Made by a program: the position numbers and the translations under genes. The notes under the pieces are model-generated. The model searched no databases. It was not told where the DNA came from and worked only from the letters and a program-made list of their open reading frames with translations. This document shows, one piece after another, positions 1 to 8,213 of a stretch of DNA of 24,091 bases (positions are counted from its first letter, which is position 1; each line of letters starts with the position of its first letter). Origin of the DNA: Chloroflexota bacterium (GTDB lineage: Bacteria > Chloroflexota > UBA4733); NCBI GenBank assembly GCA_025449435.1, contig JANWJO010000092.1:1-24091 (forward strand), in the 5' to 3' direction.

Positions 1-165
1 CGGCGCAACGTCCCCCCCAACGGGGGAGACGACAGGGGGGTCAACCCTCGATCGCCGACGAGCGCGCACGACTGGCACAGTCTCGTATCATCCCTACATA
101 AGCCTTGCCGGCCTGTTGGGTTGGTGGGTGGAGGACGCATTGGTTGAAGGGGTTGGGAGAATAGC
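1..165. other. Intergenic region upstream of the aminotransferase
   Basis: No gene is seen here. A run of seven C, AAC, then five G (12-26) can fold into a small GC hairpin, possibly the end of a transcript from outside the window. GACTG/CAGTC is a short inverted repeat at 70-82, and TATCAT at 86-91 is a possible -10 element for the following gene, but no convincing -35 accompanies it. Confidence 0.4.
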
Positions 166-1338
166 GTGACCAGCACTCGGCACTCGACAGCATATGACCA
201 GATCACTGCTGCCCAGTTGCACCAGCGGGGCACCAGCAAATGGACACGGTACGGCAGCGATGTGCTGGGTGCTTGGGTTGCCGAGATGGATTTCACCGTG
301 GCGCCGCCCATCAAAGCGGCGTTGCAAGCGGCGATAGACTGCGATTGTTTCGGCTATGCTCCTGGCGACGAGCACACCGGCCTGACCGCTGCTACTGCAG
401 CCTTTCACCGCCGCAACGGTCTGAACGTTGAATCCAACCAGATCTTTGTGATGCCCGACGTGCTCAAAGCGTTAGAGTTAGGTATCGACGCCTTTTCGCC
501 GCCAGGGTCGGCCGTGGTGGTCTTGACTCCCGCCTATCCGCCGTTTTTCTCGGTAGCGCAGTTGCTGGAGCGACCCGTCGTCGAGGTGCCGATGCACAAC
601 GATCGCGGCTACCACACGCTCGACCTGGATGGTATCGACCGTGCCTTTGCCAGCGGCGCCAAGACGCTCATCCTGTGCAACCCCCACAACCCCCTCGGCC
701 GGCTGTTTTCACGCCAGGAGTTGAGCGCACTGGCCGCCGTTGTACACAAGCACGGTGCGCGCGTGGTCACCGACGAGGTACACGGCCCGCTCACGATGCC
801 TGGCGAAACGTTCACTCCTTACGCCACGGCTTCAGCCGAGGCCGCTGGCCACTCGGTGACGCTCACATCGGCTTCCAAAGGCTGGAACGTGGCGGGACTC
901 AAGTGCGCCCAGCTCACCGTCACCAATCCCGACGACATCGCCACCTGGAAGCGCGTACCCGGCTTGCGCTCACATGGAGCCAGCATCCTGGGCATCATCG
1001 CTAACCGCGTGGCCTATGAGCAAGGATGGGATTGGCTGGAGGACACCCTGGCGTACCTCGACGGCAACAGGCGGGCACTGGAGAACTTGCTGCGTGCCTA
1101 TCTGCCGCAGGTCGTGTACTGGAAGCCGCAGGGCACCTATCTCTCGTGGCTGGATTGCCGGCAGCTTGGTCTAGACAATCCTGGCGAGTTTTTCCTGGAG
1201 CACGCCAAGGTGGCCGTCAATGACGGCTCACACTTTGGTGAACCCGGCAAGGGATTTGTGCGCCTCAACTTTGCCACCTCCGCTGCCATCCTCGGGCAGA
1301 TTGTGAAGCAGATGGGGCAAGCCGTCGCAGCGCGGTAG
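166..1338 (+). CDS. MalY/PatB-family PLP aminotransferase (cystathionine beta-lyase type)
   Basis: This is a fold-type I pyridoxal-phosphate enzyme of the MalY/PatB group, whose members cleave cystathionine or other C-S bonds or act as class I/II aminotransferases in the cytosol. The 390-residue length is normal for the family. The N-terminal WVAEMDF motif (about 37-43) is typical of MalY/PatB. The NPHNP motif near 170-174 and TDEVH near 202-206 are cofactor-binding features, and the Schiff-base lysine is K238 in SASKGWN. The GTG at 166 is the first start that keeps the whole N-terminal motif, although no strong ribosome binding site precedes it. The gene stands alone and is separated by about 135 nt from the VOC gene in the same direction. 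The precise substrate cannot be read from sequence; C-S lyase and aminotransferase are both open. Confidence 0.9.
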   Translation: MTSTRHSTAYDQITAAQLHQRGTSKWTRYGSDVLGAWVAEMDFTVAPPIKAALQAAIDCDCFGYAPGDEHTGLTAATAAFHRRNGLNVESNQIFVMPDVLKALELGIDAFSPPGSAVVVLTPAYPPFFSVAQLLERPVVEVPMHNDRGYHTLDLDGIDRAFASGAKTLILCNPHNPLGRLFSRQELSALAAVVHKHGARVVTDEVHGPLTMPGETFTPYATASAEAAGHSVTLTSASKGWNVAGLKCAQLTVTNPDDIATWKRVPGLRSHGASILGIIANRVAYEQGWDWLEDTLAYLDGNRRALENLLRAYLPQVVYWKPQGTYLSWLDCRQLGLDNPGEFFLEHAKVAVNDGSHFGEPGKGFVRLNFATSAAILGQIVKQMGQAVAAR

Positions 1339-1473
1339 AGGAGTGGTCGCACCCCACCCCCGCGCCCAGAGGGCACCCGGCCCCGGTCCCCGGAGCGGGG
1401 AGCAGACACGACGGTCCTCATCCCGGGAAGCAGGTACGATATCAGCACTGCTTCAGTGTGAAAGGACCGTGCT

Positions 1474-2382
1474 ATGACCGCCGTACAGCCAGCACCAGTT
1501 CCGTTTGTGATCGATGCCGCAACGCACATCGGCGCCGTGTCCTTACGCGTGGCCAACCTGCGCCGGTCACTTGACTACTACACCCGAGCTATTGGGCTCA
1601 CGGTGCTGGAACAACGGCCTCTAGGCGCAACGCTGGGGGTGGGCGCCACTCCCTTGCTGTACCTGCAGGAGCAACCAGGCGCACTGCCCTGGATGGTCGA
1701 TAACATGACGGGCCTGTACCACTTTGCCATCCTTGTGCCAACCCGCGCCGACCTCGGCCGCTGGTTCCGCCATTACTTGCCACTCGAGTTCTCCCCGCCA
1801 GGCCAGGGTGACCACATTGTGAGCGAAGCGCTATACCTGCGCGACCCCGATGGCCACGGCATAGAGATATACGCCGACCGGCCGCGCGCTGGCTGGCAGT
1901 GGACTGATGGCTCCGTGCGCATGGGCGGCGGCCCCGTGGACGTGCGCGGTTTGCTCGCTGAAGCAGCCGCTGCTAACGCTAGTTGGGCCGGCATGCCCGA
2001 AGGAACCTACCTGGGCCATATGCACTTGCAGGTGAGTGACCTCACCGAAGCGCACGATTTTTACTGCGGTGTGCTGGGGTTTGAAGTGGTGGCCGGCGGC
2101 ATCGACTTTGGCGCACTGTTTGTCTCCGCTGGGCGCTACCACCACCACATCGGCATGAACACCTGGCATAGCAAGGGCTTCACAGCTGCTCCCAGCGACA
2201 CCGTCACCCTGCAAGCCTTCTCCATCACCCTACCGGGTGAGCAAGCCGTACACGCCATCGCCGGCCGGTTACAGGCAGCCGGCATTGCCTACCAGCGGCA
2301 AGGTAACGCGATCACCACGCACGACCCCTGCGGCAATGAAGTCGTGCTGCGCACTGGCGCCTCACCTATAACGGTGCTGTAG
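1474..2382 (+). CDS. Two-domain VOC protein, CatE-like (catechol-2,3-dioxygenase/glyoxalase superfamily)
   Basis: The protein has two vicinal-oxygen-chelate modules: one from about 17 to 140 (HIGAVSLRV, YHFAILVP, GIEIYADRP) and one from about 184 to 298 (HMHLQVSDL, YHHHIGMNTW, NEVVLR). Each supplies the H...H...E metal-ligand pattern of the glyoxalase/bleomycin-resistance/dioxygenase superfamily. The internal WQW segment and 302-residue length match the CatE/YfiE group of Bacillus-type catechol 2,3-dioxygenases, so ring cleavage with Fe or Mn is a reasonable guess, but glyoxalase-like roles remain possible. AAAGGA lies 7 nt before the ATG, fixing the start. TACGAT at 1435-1440 is a possible -10 element. 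It lies downstream of, but is probably transcribed separately from, the aminotransferase gene. Confidence 0.85.
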   Translation: MTAVQPAPVPFVIDAATHIGAVSLRVANLRRSLDYYTRAIGLTVLEQRPLGATLGVGATPLLYLQEQPGALPWMVDNMTGLYHFAILVPTRADLGRWFRHYLPLEFSPPGQGDHIVSEALYLRDPDGHGIEIYADRPRAGWQWTDGSVRMGGGPVDVRGLLAEAAAANASWAGMPEGTYLGHMHLQVSDLTEAHDFYCGVLGFEVVAGGIDFGALFVSAGRYHHHIGMNTWHSKGFTAAPSDTVTLQAFSITLPGEQAVHAIAGRLQAAGIAYQRQGNAITTHDPCGNEVVLRTGASPITVL

Positions 2383-2664
2383 AACGAACCAAACCCCACC
2401 CCCTCGCCGGGTGTCCGCGCCGCTGGCCGCAGGAGAATTTGGGCCGTAACGCGGGGTGCGACAGTGTTGGGACCACAGGTTTGATGCGTACCGCTTCGTT
2501 CGGCCGACTGTCGCAAATGTAGCTCATGAGCTATGACATGATGCCGAGCTCCGGTAGTGCCGTGTTGATTGTCATCTGCTTCGGCATCCTGCTTGGACAC
2601 CCCTCCCTAGCTTACTAGGGCGGGTGCCTTTGGGCGACCAGGGGTGGGACCTTTCTTCCATCCC
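2383..2664. other. Intergenic region with GC-rich repeat remnant, 14-bp palindrome and hairpin
   Basis: No credible gene is present. A C-rich segment at 2389-2425 resembles the other GC-rich intergenic tracts in the window. TAGCTCATGAGCTA (2520-2533) is a perfect 14-bp palindrome. A hairpin at 2598-2626 (CACCC..CCCTAG, loop CTTA, CTAGGG..GGGTG) is followed by CCTTT and may terminate transcription ahead of the PadR promoter, although it has no real T run. Confidence 0.4.
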
Positions 2665-2693
2665 TTGACAAGGTGTGCATCGCGATGTATTAT
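2665..2693 (+). promoter_or_regulatory. Sigma-70-type promoter of the padR–ABC operon
   Basis: TTGACA at 2665-2670 is a consensus -35 box. After exactly 17 bp comes TATTAT at 2688-2693, one mismatch from the -10 consensus. It lies about 57 nt upstream of the PadR start codon and is the best promoter in the window. The -10 box lies at the centre of the palindrome described separately, so a bound repressor would block RNA polymerase. Confidence 0.8.
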
Positions 2694-2711
2694 CGATATA
2701 TCGCGATGCAC
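2675..2711. promoter_or_regulatory. 37-bp palindromic operator, probable PadR binding site
   Basis: The arms GTGCATCGCGAT (2675-2686) and ATCGCGATGCAC (2700-2711) form a perfect 12-bp inverted repeat around a 13-bp AT-rich centre. The core ATCGCGAT is itself palindromic, and a further partial copy (TATCGCG) occurs at about 2720-2726. The site covers the spacer and -10 of the promoter. PadR-family repressors commonly bind inverted repeats over their own promoters, so autoregulation of the PadR–ABC operon is the simple reading; the binding itself is inferred. Confidence 0.75.
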
Positions 2712-2750
2712 CCGTGACGTATCGCGTTAGGTACACAAGGAGAGAAATAC

Positions 2751-3440
2751 TTGTACCCCCAACCACAACTGCGAGGCAGGCGTAACCTGCACGATGAAGA
2801 ATCCTGGCGTGGACGCCACCGCCGCGGCGGCCCCGAGTTCGGTCCCCACATTGGTGGACCCGGCCATCCCGAAGTCCATCCACTGTCCAACTGGATGCGC
2901 GGCTGGCGCTCCGGGCACGGCCCGCAAGCTGGCCGGGGTGATGTGCGCGCTGCGCTGCTCGCCCTGCTCGCCGAAAAGCCGCTGCACGGCTACCAGCTTA
3001 TCCAGGAAATTGAGCAGCGTAGCGGCGGTGCCTGGCGGCCGAGTCCAGGCTCGATCTACCCGGCGCTGCAACTGCTCGAGGACGAAGGCCTTATCCAGTC
3101 CCAAGAAGCGGACGGCCGCCGCGTCTACCAGCTCACCGATGCCGGCAAGGCAGCGGTAGCTAGCCACCACGACGCCCTGGCCGAGCTGTGGCAATCGCGG
3201 CGAGGTCCGCGCCCCACCGCTATGCGTGAGCTGCACGAGATGGTGCATCACCTCGTGGCCGCGGTGAGCCAGGTTGCCCGCGCCGGTTCTGATGCCGAGA
3301 TTGCTCAGGCTAAAGAAGTGCTGGTGCAAGCGCGCAAGCAACTGTATCGCCTGCTGGCCGAGGGTGGCCCGACGGCCGAGCCAACCCCGCCGGCGCCCAA
3401 AGCGCCGCCGGCGCCCACCCCCGGTAGCACCACGCTGTAG
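2751..3440 (+). CDS. PadR-family transcriptional regulator
   Basis: The winged-helix PadR domain runs from about residue 62 to 140 (GRGDVRAALLALLAEKPLHGYQL, GSIYPALQLLEDEGLI, RRVYQLTDAGK). It is preceded by a Gly/His/Arg-rich tail often seen on PadR proteins encoded beside ABC exporters. A C-terminal helical segment (about 150-205) should mediate dimerisation, and the last 25 residues are Pro/Ala-rich and probably disordered. The TTG start at 2751 is supported by AAGGAGAG 6 nt upstream and by the good promoter. The gene precedes an ABC half-transporter by about 66 nt, an arrangement like LmrR with its multidrug exporter, so it probably represses that exporter until a ligand is bound. The ligand cannot be inferred. 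Confidence 0.93.
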   Translation: MYPQPQLRGRRNLHDEESWRGRHRRGGPEFGPHIGGPGHPEVHPLSNWMRGWRSGHGPQAGRGDVRAALLALLAEKPLHGYQLIQEIEQRSGGAWRPSPGSIYPALQLLEDEGLIQSQEADGRRVYQLTDAGKAAVASHHDALAELWQSRRGPRPTAMRELHEMVHHLVAAVSQVARAGSDAEIAQAKEVLVQARKQLYRLLAEGGPTAEPTPPAPKAPPAPTPGSTTL

Positions 3441-3506
3441 CATGCGCATAGGGCGCCTGCACAGGCAGAGCACCTCCCGCCATTGCGGGGGAACGGAGAC
3501 ACGCCA

Positions 3507-5426
3507 GTGATGTGGATGGGACATGGCGGCATGGGTGGTGGTCGCAATAGCGACGAATCCGCCGTGCCAGCCAAACTGAAGCTGCAACACCTCGGCCGCA
3601 TCGCTGGCTACCTCAAGCCATACATCTGGCACACATCAGGCATTTTCGTCTGCGTCGCGGTGGCAGCCATCGTCGGCCTGCTGCCACCGCTAGTTATCCG
3701 CGCCATCATCGACCAGGCACTGCCCAACCACAATGGCTCGTTGCTCAACCTGCTAGTGCTGGCGATGATCCTGGTCCCCATCGGCAGTGGGCTGGTGGGA
3801 GTGGTCCAGAACTACCTGAACACCATCGTTGGCCAGCGCATCATGCTGGACATGCGCGACGAGTTGTTTTCGCACCTGCAGCGCATGTCGTTGCGCTTCT
3901 ACGTATCGACGCAGACCGGCCCGATCATGTCGCGCGTCAACAACGACGTCGGCGCCGTGCAAAACTCGGTGACCGGCACCCTGGTGGGCATCGTCACCAA
4001 CATCATCACCGTGGCTTCGACCCTCGCCGTGATCTTCGTCCTCAACGCGCCGCTGGCGCTCCTGGCGGTGGTGATCCTGCCAGCCTTCGTGCTGCCCATG
4101 CGCTCCGTGGGCCGCTTCCGCCAGAAGATTTCCCGTCTCACCCAGCAGCGCCAAGCCGACCTGACGGCGCATATGGAAGAGCGCCTGTCTATCAGCGGCT
4201 TCATCCTCACACGGGTGTTTGGCCGCCAGCAGGACGAACGCGCTCGCTTTGGCTCGATCAACAGCAGCCTGATGGATCTGCAAGTGCGCCAGGCCATGGT
4301 GGGCCGCTGGTTCTTCATGCTGATGGGCGTCCTGGGCTCCGTGGGCCCCGCGCTCATCTATTGGTTTGGTGGCCACCTCGTCATCAGCAACACGCTCACT
4401 ATCGGCACAGTGGTCGCCTTCGTCGCGTATCTCGGCAACCTATACGGCCCAGTGGCGAGGCTAGCCAATGTCTACGTCGACTTGCGCGGCGCGCTGGGCG
4501 TGTTCGATCGCATCTTCGAGTATCTCGATATGGTGCCCGAGGTGAGCGATGAACCCGGCGCTGTGCCGCTCCCGGCGGTGAAGGGGCGGATCACCTTCCG
4601 CGACGTGAGCCTCCTCTACCCTGGCGCTGAGCAGCCGGCCGTCGACCATGTGTCGTTCGACGTCCAGCCGGGCCAGGTGGTGGCGCTCGTGGGACCCAGC
4701 GGTGCTGGCAAAACCACTGCCACGATGCTCATTCCGCGCTTCTATGACCCGACGAGCGGCAGCGTAGAGATCGACGGAACCAACATCCGGCACGTCACGC
4801 TCGACTCGCTGGGCAGCCACATTGCAATGGTCACCCAGGAGACCTACCTGTTCCACACCACCATCATGGAGAACTTGCGCTACGCGCGTCCCCAAGCTAC
4901 CGAAGCTGAAGTGATCGCCGCCGCTCGCGCCGCCAACATTCACGACTTCATCGCGTCGCTGCCCCCCGGCTACCAGACCGTGGTGGGCGAACGTGGCTAC
5001 CGGCTGTCCGGTGGGGAGAAGCAGCGCGTCGCTATCGCCCGTGCCTTGCTCAAAGACCCCGCCATCCTGATCCTCGATGAGGCCAGCAGTGCACTGGACT
5101 CTACGTCCGAGGCGCTGATCCAGGAAGCGCTCGTCCCACTCATGCACGGACGCACCAGCGTGGTGATCGCGCACCGCCTGTCCACCATCCTATCGGCTGA
5201 CTTGATCCTGGTACTCGATAAAGGGCAACTGGTCGAGCGCGGCACGCATGCTGAGCTGCTGGCCTACGATGGCCTGTACGCTTCCCTCTACCGCCGGCAG
5301 TTCCGCGACTTGCCGGCGGCGCTGCCGCCAGATGGCATGGCGCTCCCTGCCGATCGCGATGATCTGGTGCCCGTCCAGGGCGGCCGTCTGGCACTCAATG
5401 GCCGGACCCCCGCCGGCGTACCGTAG
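3507..5426 (+). CDS. ABC exporter half-transporter (fused permease and ATPase, multidrug/lipid type)
   Basis: The N-terminal six-helix exporter domain (about residues 30-320) is followed by a nucleotide-binding domain carrying Walker A GPSGAGKT (K near 402), the Q-loop in TQETYLF, signature LSGGEKQ (about 500-506), Walker B ILILDEASSALD and the switch histidine in IAHRLST. A protein of about 640 residues with both domains works as a homodimer at the cytoplasmic membrane and exports drugs, lipids or peptides, as in BmrA/MsbA-type pumps. I chose GTG 3507 (ATG 3510 is equivalent) because ACGGAGAC lies about 7 nt upstream; a TTG at 3483 extends the frame but lacks a ribosome binding site. It is cotranscribed with padR. 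A single half-transporter gene suggests a homodimer. Confidence 0.93.
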   Translation: MMWMGHGGMGGGRNSDESAVPAKLKLQHLGRIAGYLKPYIWHTSGIFVCVAVAAIVGLLPPLVIRAIIDQALPNHNGSLLNLLVLAMILVPIGSGLVGVVQNYLNTIVGQRIMLDMRDELFSHLQRMSLRFYVSTQTGPIMSRVNNDVGAVQNSVTGTLVGIVTNIITVASTLAVIFVLNAPLALLAVVILPAFVLPMRSVGRFRQKISRLTQQRQADLTAHMEERLSISGFILTRVFGRQQDERARFGSINSSLMDLQVRQAMVGRWFFMLMGVLGSVGPALIYWFGGHLVISNTLTIGTVVAFVAYLGNLYGPVARLANVYVDLRGALGVFDRIFEYLDMVPEVSDEPGAVPLPAVKGRITFRDVSLLYPGAEQPAVDHVSFDVQPGQVVALVGPSGAGKTTATMLIPRFYDPTSGSVEIDGTNIRHVTLDSLGSHIAMVTQETYLFHTTIMENLRYARPQATEAEVIAAARAANIHDFIASLPPGYQTVVGERGYRLSGGEKQRVAIARALLKDPAILILDEASSALDSTSEALIQEALVPLMHGRTSVVIAHRLSTILSADLILVLDKGQLVERGTHAELLAYDGLYASLYRRQFRDLPAALPPDGMALPADRDDLVPVQGGRLALNGRTPAGVP

Positions 5427-5455
5427 CGCACGTACCGGCAGCTGTGCTGGGCCGT

Positions 5456-5464
5456 CCGGATACT
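5456..5464 (+). promoter_or_regulatory. CCGGATACT element upstream of pyruvate kinase
   Basis: The nonamer CCGGATACT lies 84 nt before the preferred ATG of pyruvate kinase. The same core occurs 70-85 nt upstream of three minus-strand genes in this window. GATACT could serve as a -10 hexamer, but no -35 consensus is seen. The role is unproven. Confidence 0.35.
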
Positions 5465-5548
5465 CCAGGCGGCGTCGCGGCGTGACGTGCTACGGTACAG
5501 AGAGTGGCCCGTGCTGGTCACGCGTACCACGCGTGCCTTCAGGCTCGA

Positions 5549-7054
5549 ATGGATGTGCCGGACATGTTGCAGGATCACCACAGCGCCATCGGCACCCACT
5601 ACCGCCGCCCCAAAATCGTCGCTACGCTGGGTCCGGCCTGCCGGAGCCCCGAAACGCTGCGCGCCATGCTCGAAGCCGGCGTCGATGTGGTGCGGCTGAA
5701 CTTGTCACACGGTCGCCACGAAGAACACGCCCAACTGGCGCAGCAAGCGCGCTGGCTCGCGGATGCGTTGGGCCGGCCATTGGCCATCTTGCTGGATCTG
5801 CAAGGACCCAAGATTCGCACCGGCGAGCTGCTAGACGGTAAGCCAGTGCTGCTGCTGAACGGCTCGCCTATCGCCATCACCACCCAGCCGGTGGTGGGCA
5901 CCGCCGAGCTCGTCTCCACCACTTACACGGACCTGCCGCGCGACGTGCGGGTGGGGTACCGCCTGTTGCTCGACGACGGCTTACTCGAACTCGTGGTGCG
6001 CTCTGTGGATGGGGCAACGGTGCACTGCGAGGTGGTGCAAGGTGGCTGGCTGGGGGAACACAAGGGAATTAACCTTCCCGGCGTAGCGCTGAGCACGCCT
6101 GCCCTCACCGACAAGGACGCTGCCGACTTGCGCTTTGGCTTAGGTATCGGTGTGGACTACGTGGCGCTATCGTTCGTGCGCGAGGCCACTGATGTGCTGC
6201 CGGTGCGCGAGTGCATGCGCGTCGTGGGCCGGCACGTGCCGGTGATCGCCAAGCTGGAAAAGCCAGAAGCGCTCCAGCACCTCGATGCCATCTTGAGTGC
6301 GTTCGATGGCGTCATGGTGGCGCGAGGCGACTTGGGTGTTGAACTGGCGCCCGAACTTGTACCTGGCTTGCAAAAGCACATCATTCAGCGCGCCCGCCAG
6401 CACGGCAAGGTCGTGATCACGGCGACCCAGATGCTGGAATCCATGACCACCCAGCCACGGCCCCCCCGCGCCGAGACCTCTGACGTGGCCAACGCGATTT
6501 GCGACGGCACCGACGCCGTGATGCTCAGCGGGGAAACCGCCGCTGGCAAGTTTCCAGTGGAAACCGTGGCGGTGATGGACCGCATCGCCCGCCAAGCGCA
6601 GGGACTCCAACTCGCGGGTGTACACGATCACGTCCAGCGCTCCCAAGCGCACGCCGTGGCACTGGCCGCGTGCACCCTCGCCCAGGAGATTCGGGTCTGC
6701 GCCATCGTGGTGTTCACGCGGTCCGGCGCGTCGGCGCATCTGGTCGCCCAATGCCGCCCGAGTGCCCCCATCTTTGCCTACACCTCCGAAGAGAGCACCT
6801 ATCGCGCGCTGGCCCTGTGGTGGGGAGTGCAGCCTATGCTCCACGCCTTCACCGGCGGCACCGACGCCCTGGTCGAGATGGTGAGCGCGGACCTCCGGCA
6901 AAAGGGCCTGGCGGGCGAGGGCGACTTACTGGTAGTGGTGGGCTCGACGCCCATCCTGGTGCGTGGACGCACCAACTTCATCAAGCTCCACACGGTGACC
7001 AAGAGCCGTACGCCAGAAGTGGTCTCCCCCAACCCGGAGCGCATGCCGCTTTAG
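5549..7054 (+). CDS. pyk: Pyruvate kinase
   Basis: The enzyme transfers phosphate from phosphoenolpyruvate to ADP in the last step of glycolysis. RRPKIVATLGPA opens the TIM barrel, VDVVRLNLSHG follows, the B domain lies at about 80-175, IAKLEKPEAL carries the phosphoryl-transfer lysine, and MVARGDLGVEL (near 254) and ITATQMLESM with LSGETAAGKFP are the active-site signatures. The C-terminal allosteric domain is complete and ends normally. The frame is open back to a GTG at 5504, but the extra 15 residues are not family-like and ATG 5549 sits at a distance from the CCGGATACT element similar to other genes here. No strong ribosome binding site is seen for either start. The 3' end overlaps the convergent exchanger gene by 4 nt. 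Confidence 0.95.
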   Translation: MDVPDMLQDHHSAIGTHYRRPKIVATLGPACRSPETLRAMLEAGVDVVRLNLSHGRHEEHAQLAQQARWLADALGRPLAILLDLQGPKIRTGELLDGKPVLLLNGSPIAITTQPVVGTAELVSTTYTDLPRDVRVGYRLLLDDGLLELVVRSVDGATVHCEVVQGGWLGEHKGINLPGVALSTPALTDKDAADLRFGLGIGVDYVALSFVREATDVLPVRECMRVVGRHVPVIAKLEKPEALQHLDAILSAFDGVMVARGDLGVELAPELVPGLQKHIIQRARQHGKVVITATQMLESMTTQPRPPRAETSDVANAICDGTDAVMLSGETAAGKFPVETVAVMDRIARQAQGLQLAGVHDHVQRSQAHAVALAACTLAQEIRVCAIVVFTRSGASAHLVAQCRPSAPIFAYTSEESTYRALALWWGVQPMLHAFTGGTDALVEMVSADLRQKGLAGEGDLLVVVGSTPILVRGRTNFIKLHTVTKSRTPEVVSPNPERMPL

Positions 7055-7977
7055 CGGCCAGTGGCGATGTGCAGTACCACGGAGCCCGCGTAGCTCGCCA
7101 CCAGCACGGCGCCCAGTGCGCGCCCAGCCCACCCCCGCCACAATGCGAACGCCGTGAGCCAGCTCACCGCGACGAGGAACGGCCAGTCCAGCGTGCGCAC
7201 GCTAGGCTGCACAGCGGCTGGTGTGAGCAGCGCGATCAGGCCCAGGTTGCACAGCACGAAGTAGAACTGCGTGCCGATGAGGTTGCCAGCGCTCACGTCG
7301 GCGCGGCCGGCTAACGCCGGCACGATCTCGCGCACGATCTCATCCAACTCCACGCAGGCCGGTGTCACCACCATGCCCATAAGCAGTGCGGGGATGCCCC
7401 AGCCAGCGATGAGCCCCTGCGCGCCGCCGGCGATCAACTCACCGCCTACGGCGAGCACGCCGATACCCAGGAGCGTCGTGAACACAGCAGCACGCGGTGG
7501 CAGCAGCGGCGCCTCCAGCGCTTCTTCCATTTCCTCGCTGATCAACAGCGATGTGGTGCTCCCCGTGCGCAGCACTAGCACCATGCTCCCGGCGAACAGC
7601 GCCAGTAGCACGGCGCCAGCCCAGCGCGGCGTGGCGCTCCCCAGGAGGGCAATCCCGCTGATCACTGGTGCCGCTGCAAACAGCAGCAGCAGGTGTGGTG
7701 GAAAGCGGACTGGGAACGGCGCCACGACCAGGCTCAAGCCGAAGGCAATGCAGATCAAGAACATGGCGCCGCCGAACACACTGCCCAGCGCCACTGCATC
7801 GACGCCGCGCTGTCCCGCCGCGAGGCCCAACGCCACGTTCTCGGCCTCCAGTCCGGACAGCACGGCGCCAGCACCAAAGGGAGACAGGTGCAACAGTCCA
7901 GCGACGCCAAGCAGGCCGCGCAGCAAACGTTCGGTCGACCAGATGGCTAGCGCCACACCAACGGCAAACAGCACCAA
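7051..7977 (-). CDS. Sodium/calcium exchanger (CaCA) family membrane protein
   Basis: About ten hydrophobic helices are arranged as two halves. Each contains an alpha-repeat-like segment: GAGAVLSGLEAENVALG followed by ALGSVFGGAMF in the first half, and GMVVTPACVELDEIV followed by SAGNLIGTQFYF in the second. These resemble the cation-coordinating repeats of CaCA antiporters such as YrbG, with acidic residues in the expected places, joined by an acidic loop (SEEMEEALEAP). The substrate is therefore probably Ca2+ or another cation exchanged for Na+ or H+, though the motifs are divergent. The first usual start is TTG 7977, but it lacks a ribosome binding site and begins inside a helix. A CTG at 7998 in frame has AGAGGGG 6 nt upstream and would complete the helix, giving 315 residues. 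Confidence 0.8.
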   Translation of the reverse strand: MVLFAVGVALAIWSTERLLRGLLGVAGLLHLSPFGAGAVLSGLEAENVALGLAAGQRGVDAVALGSVFGGAMFLICIAFGLSLVVAPFPVRFPPHLLLLFAAAPVISGIALLGSATPRWAGAVLLALFAGSMVLVLRTGSTTSLLISEEMEEALEAPLLPPRAAVFTTLLGIGVLAVGGELIAGGAQGLIAGWGIPALLMGMVVTPACVELDEIVREIVPALAGRADVSAGNLIGTQFYFVLCNLGLIALLTPAAVQPSVRTLDWPFLVAVSWLTAFALWRGWAGRALGAVLVASYAGSVVLHIATGR

Positions 7978-8213
7978 GGCAACAACAGCGCTAGCCAGAA
8001 AACACCCCTCTTGGTAGCCTCACCAGCCGCCGCACGGAAAATGTGAGATGGGCACAGCATAACAACGGTGTGTGGTTGTGACTATCCCGTAGCCAGGCGC
8101 GTCATACTTTTTGGGTGCGGCTGAGCAATCGGTTTTCAAGCGCTCTGGAGCAAGTACATGGCGATCCCAATGATCGTCGTTTTGCGGAGGCAGCGAAAGC
8201 CGGTGGCAGACGC

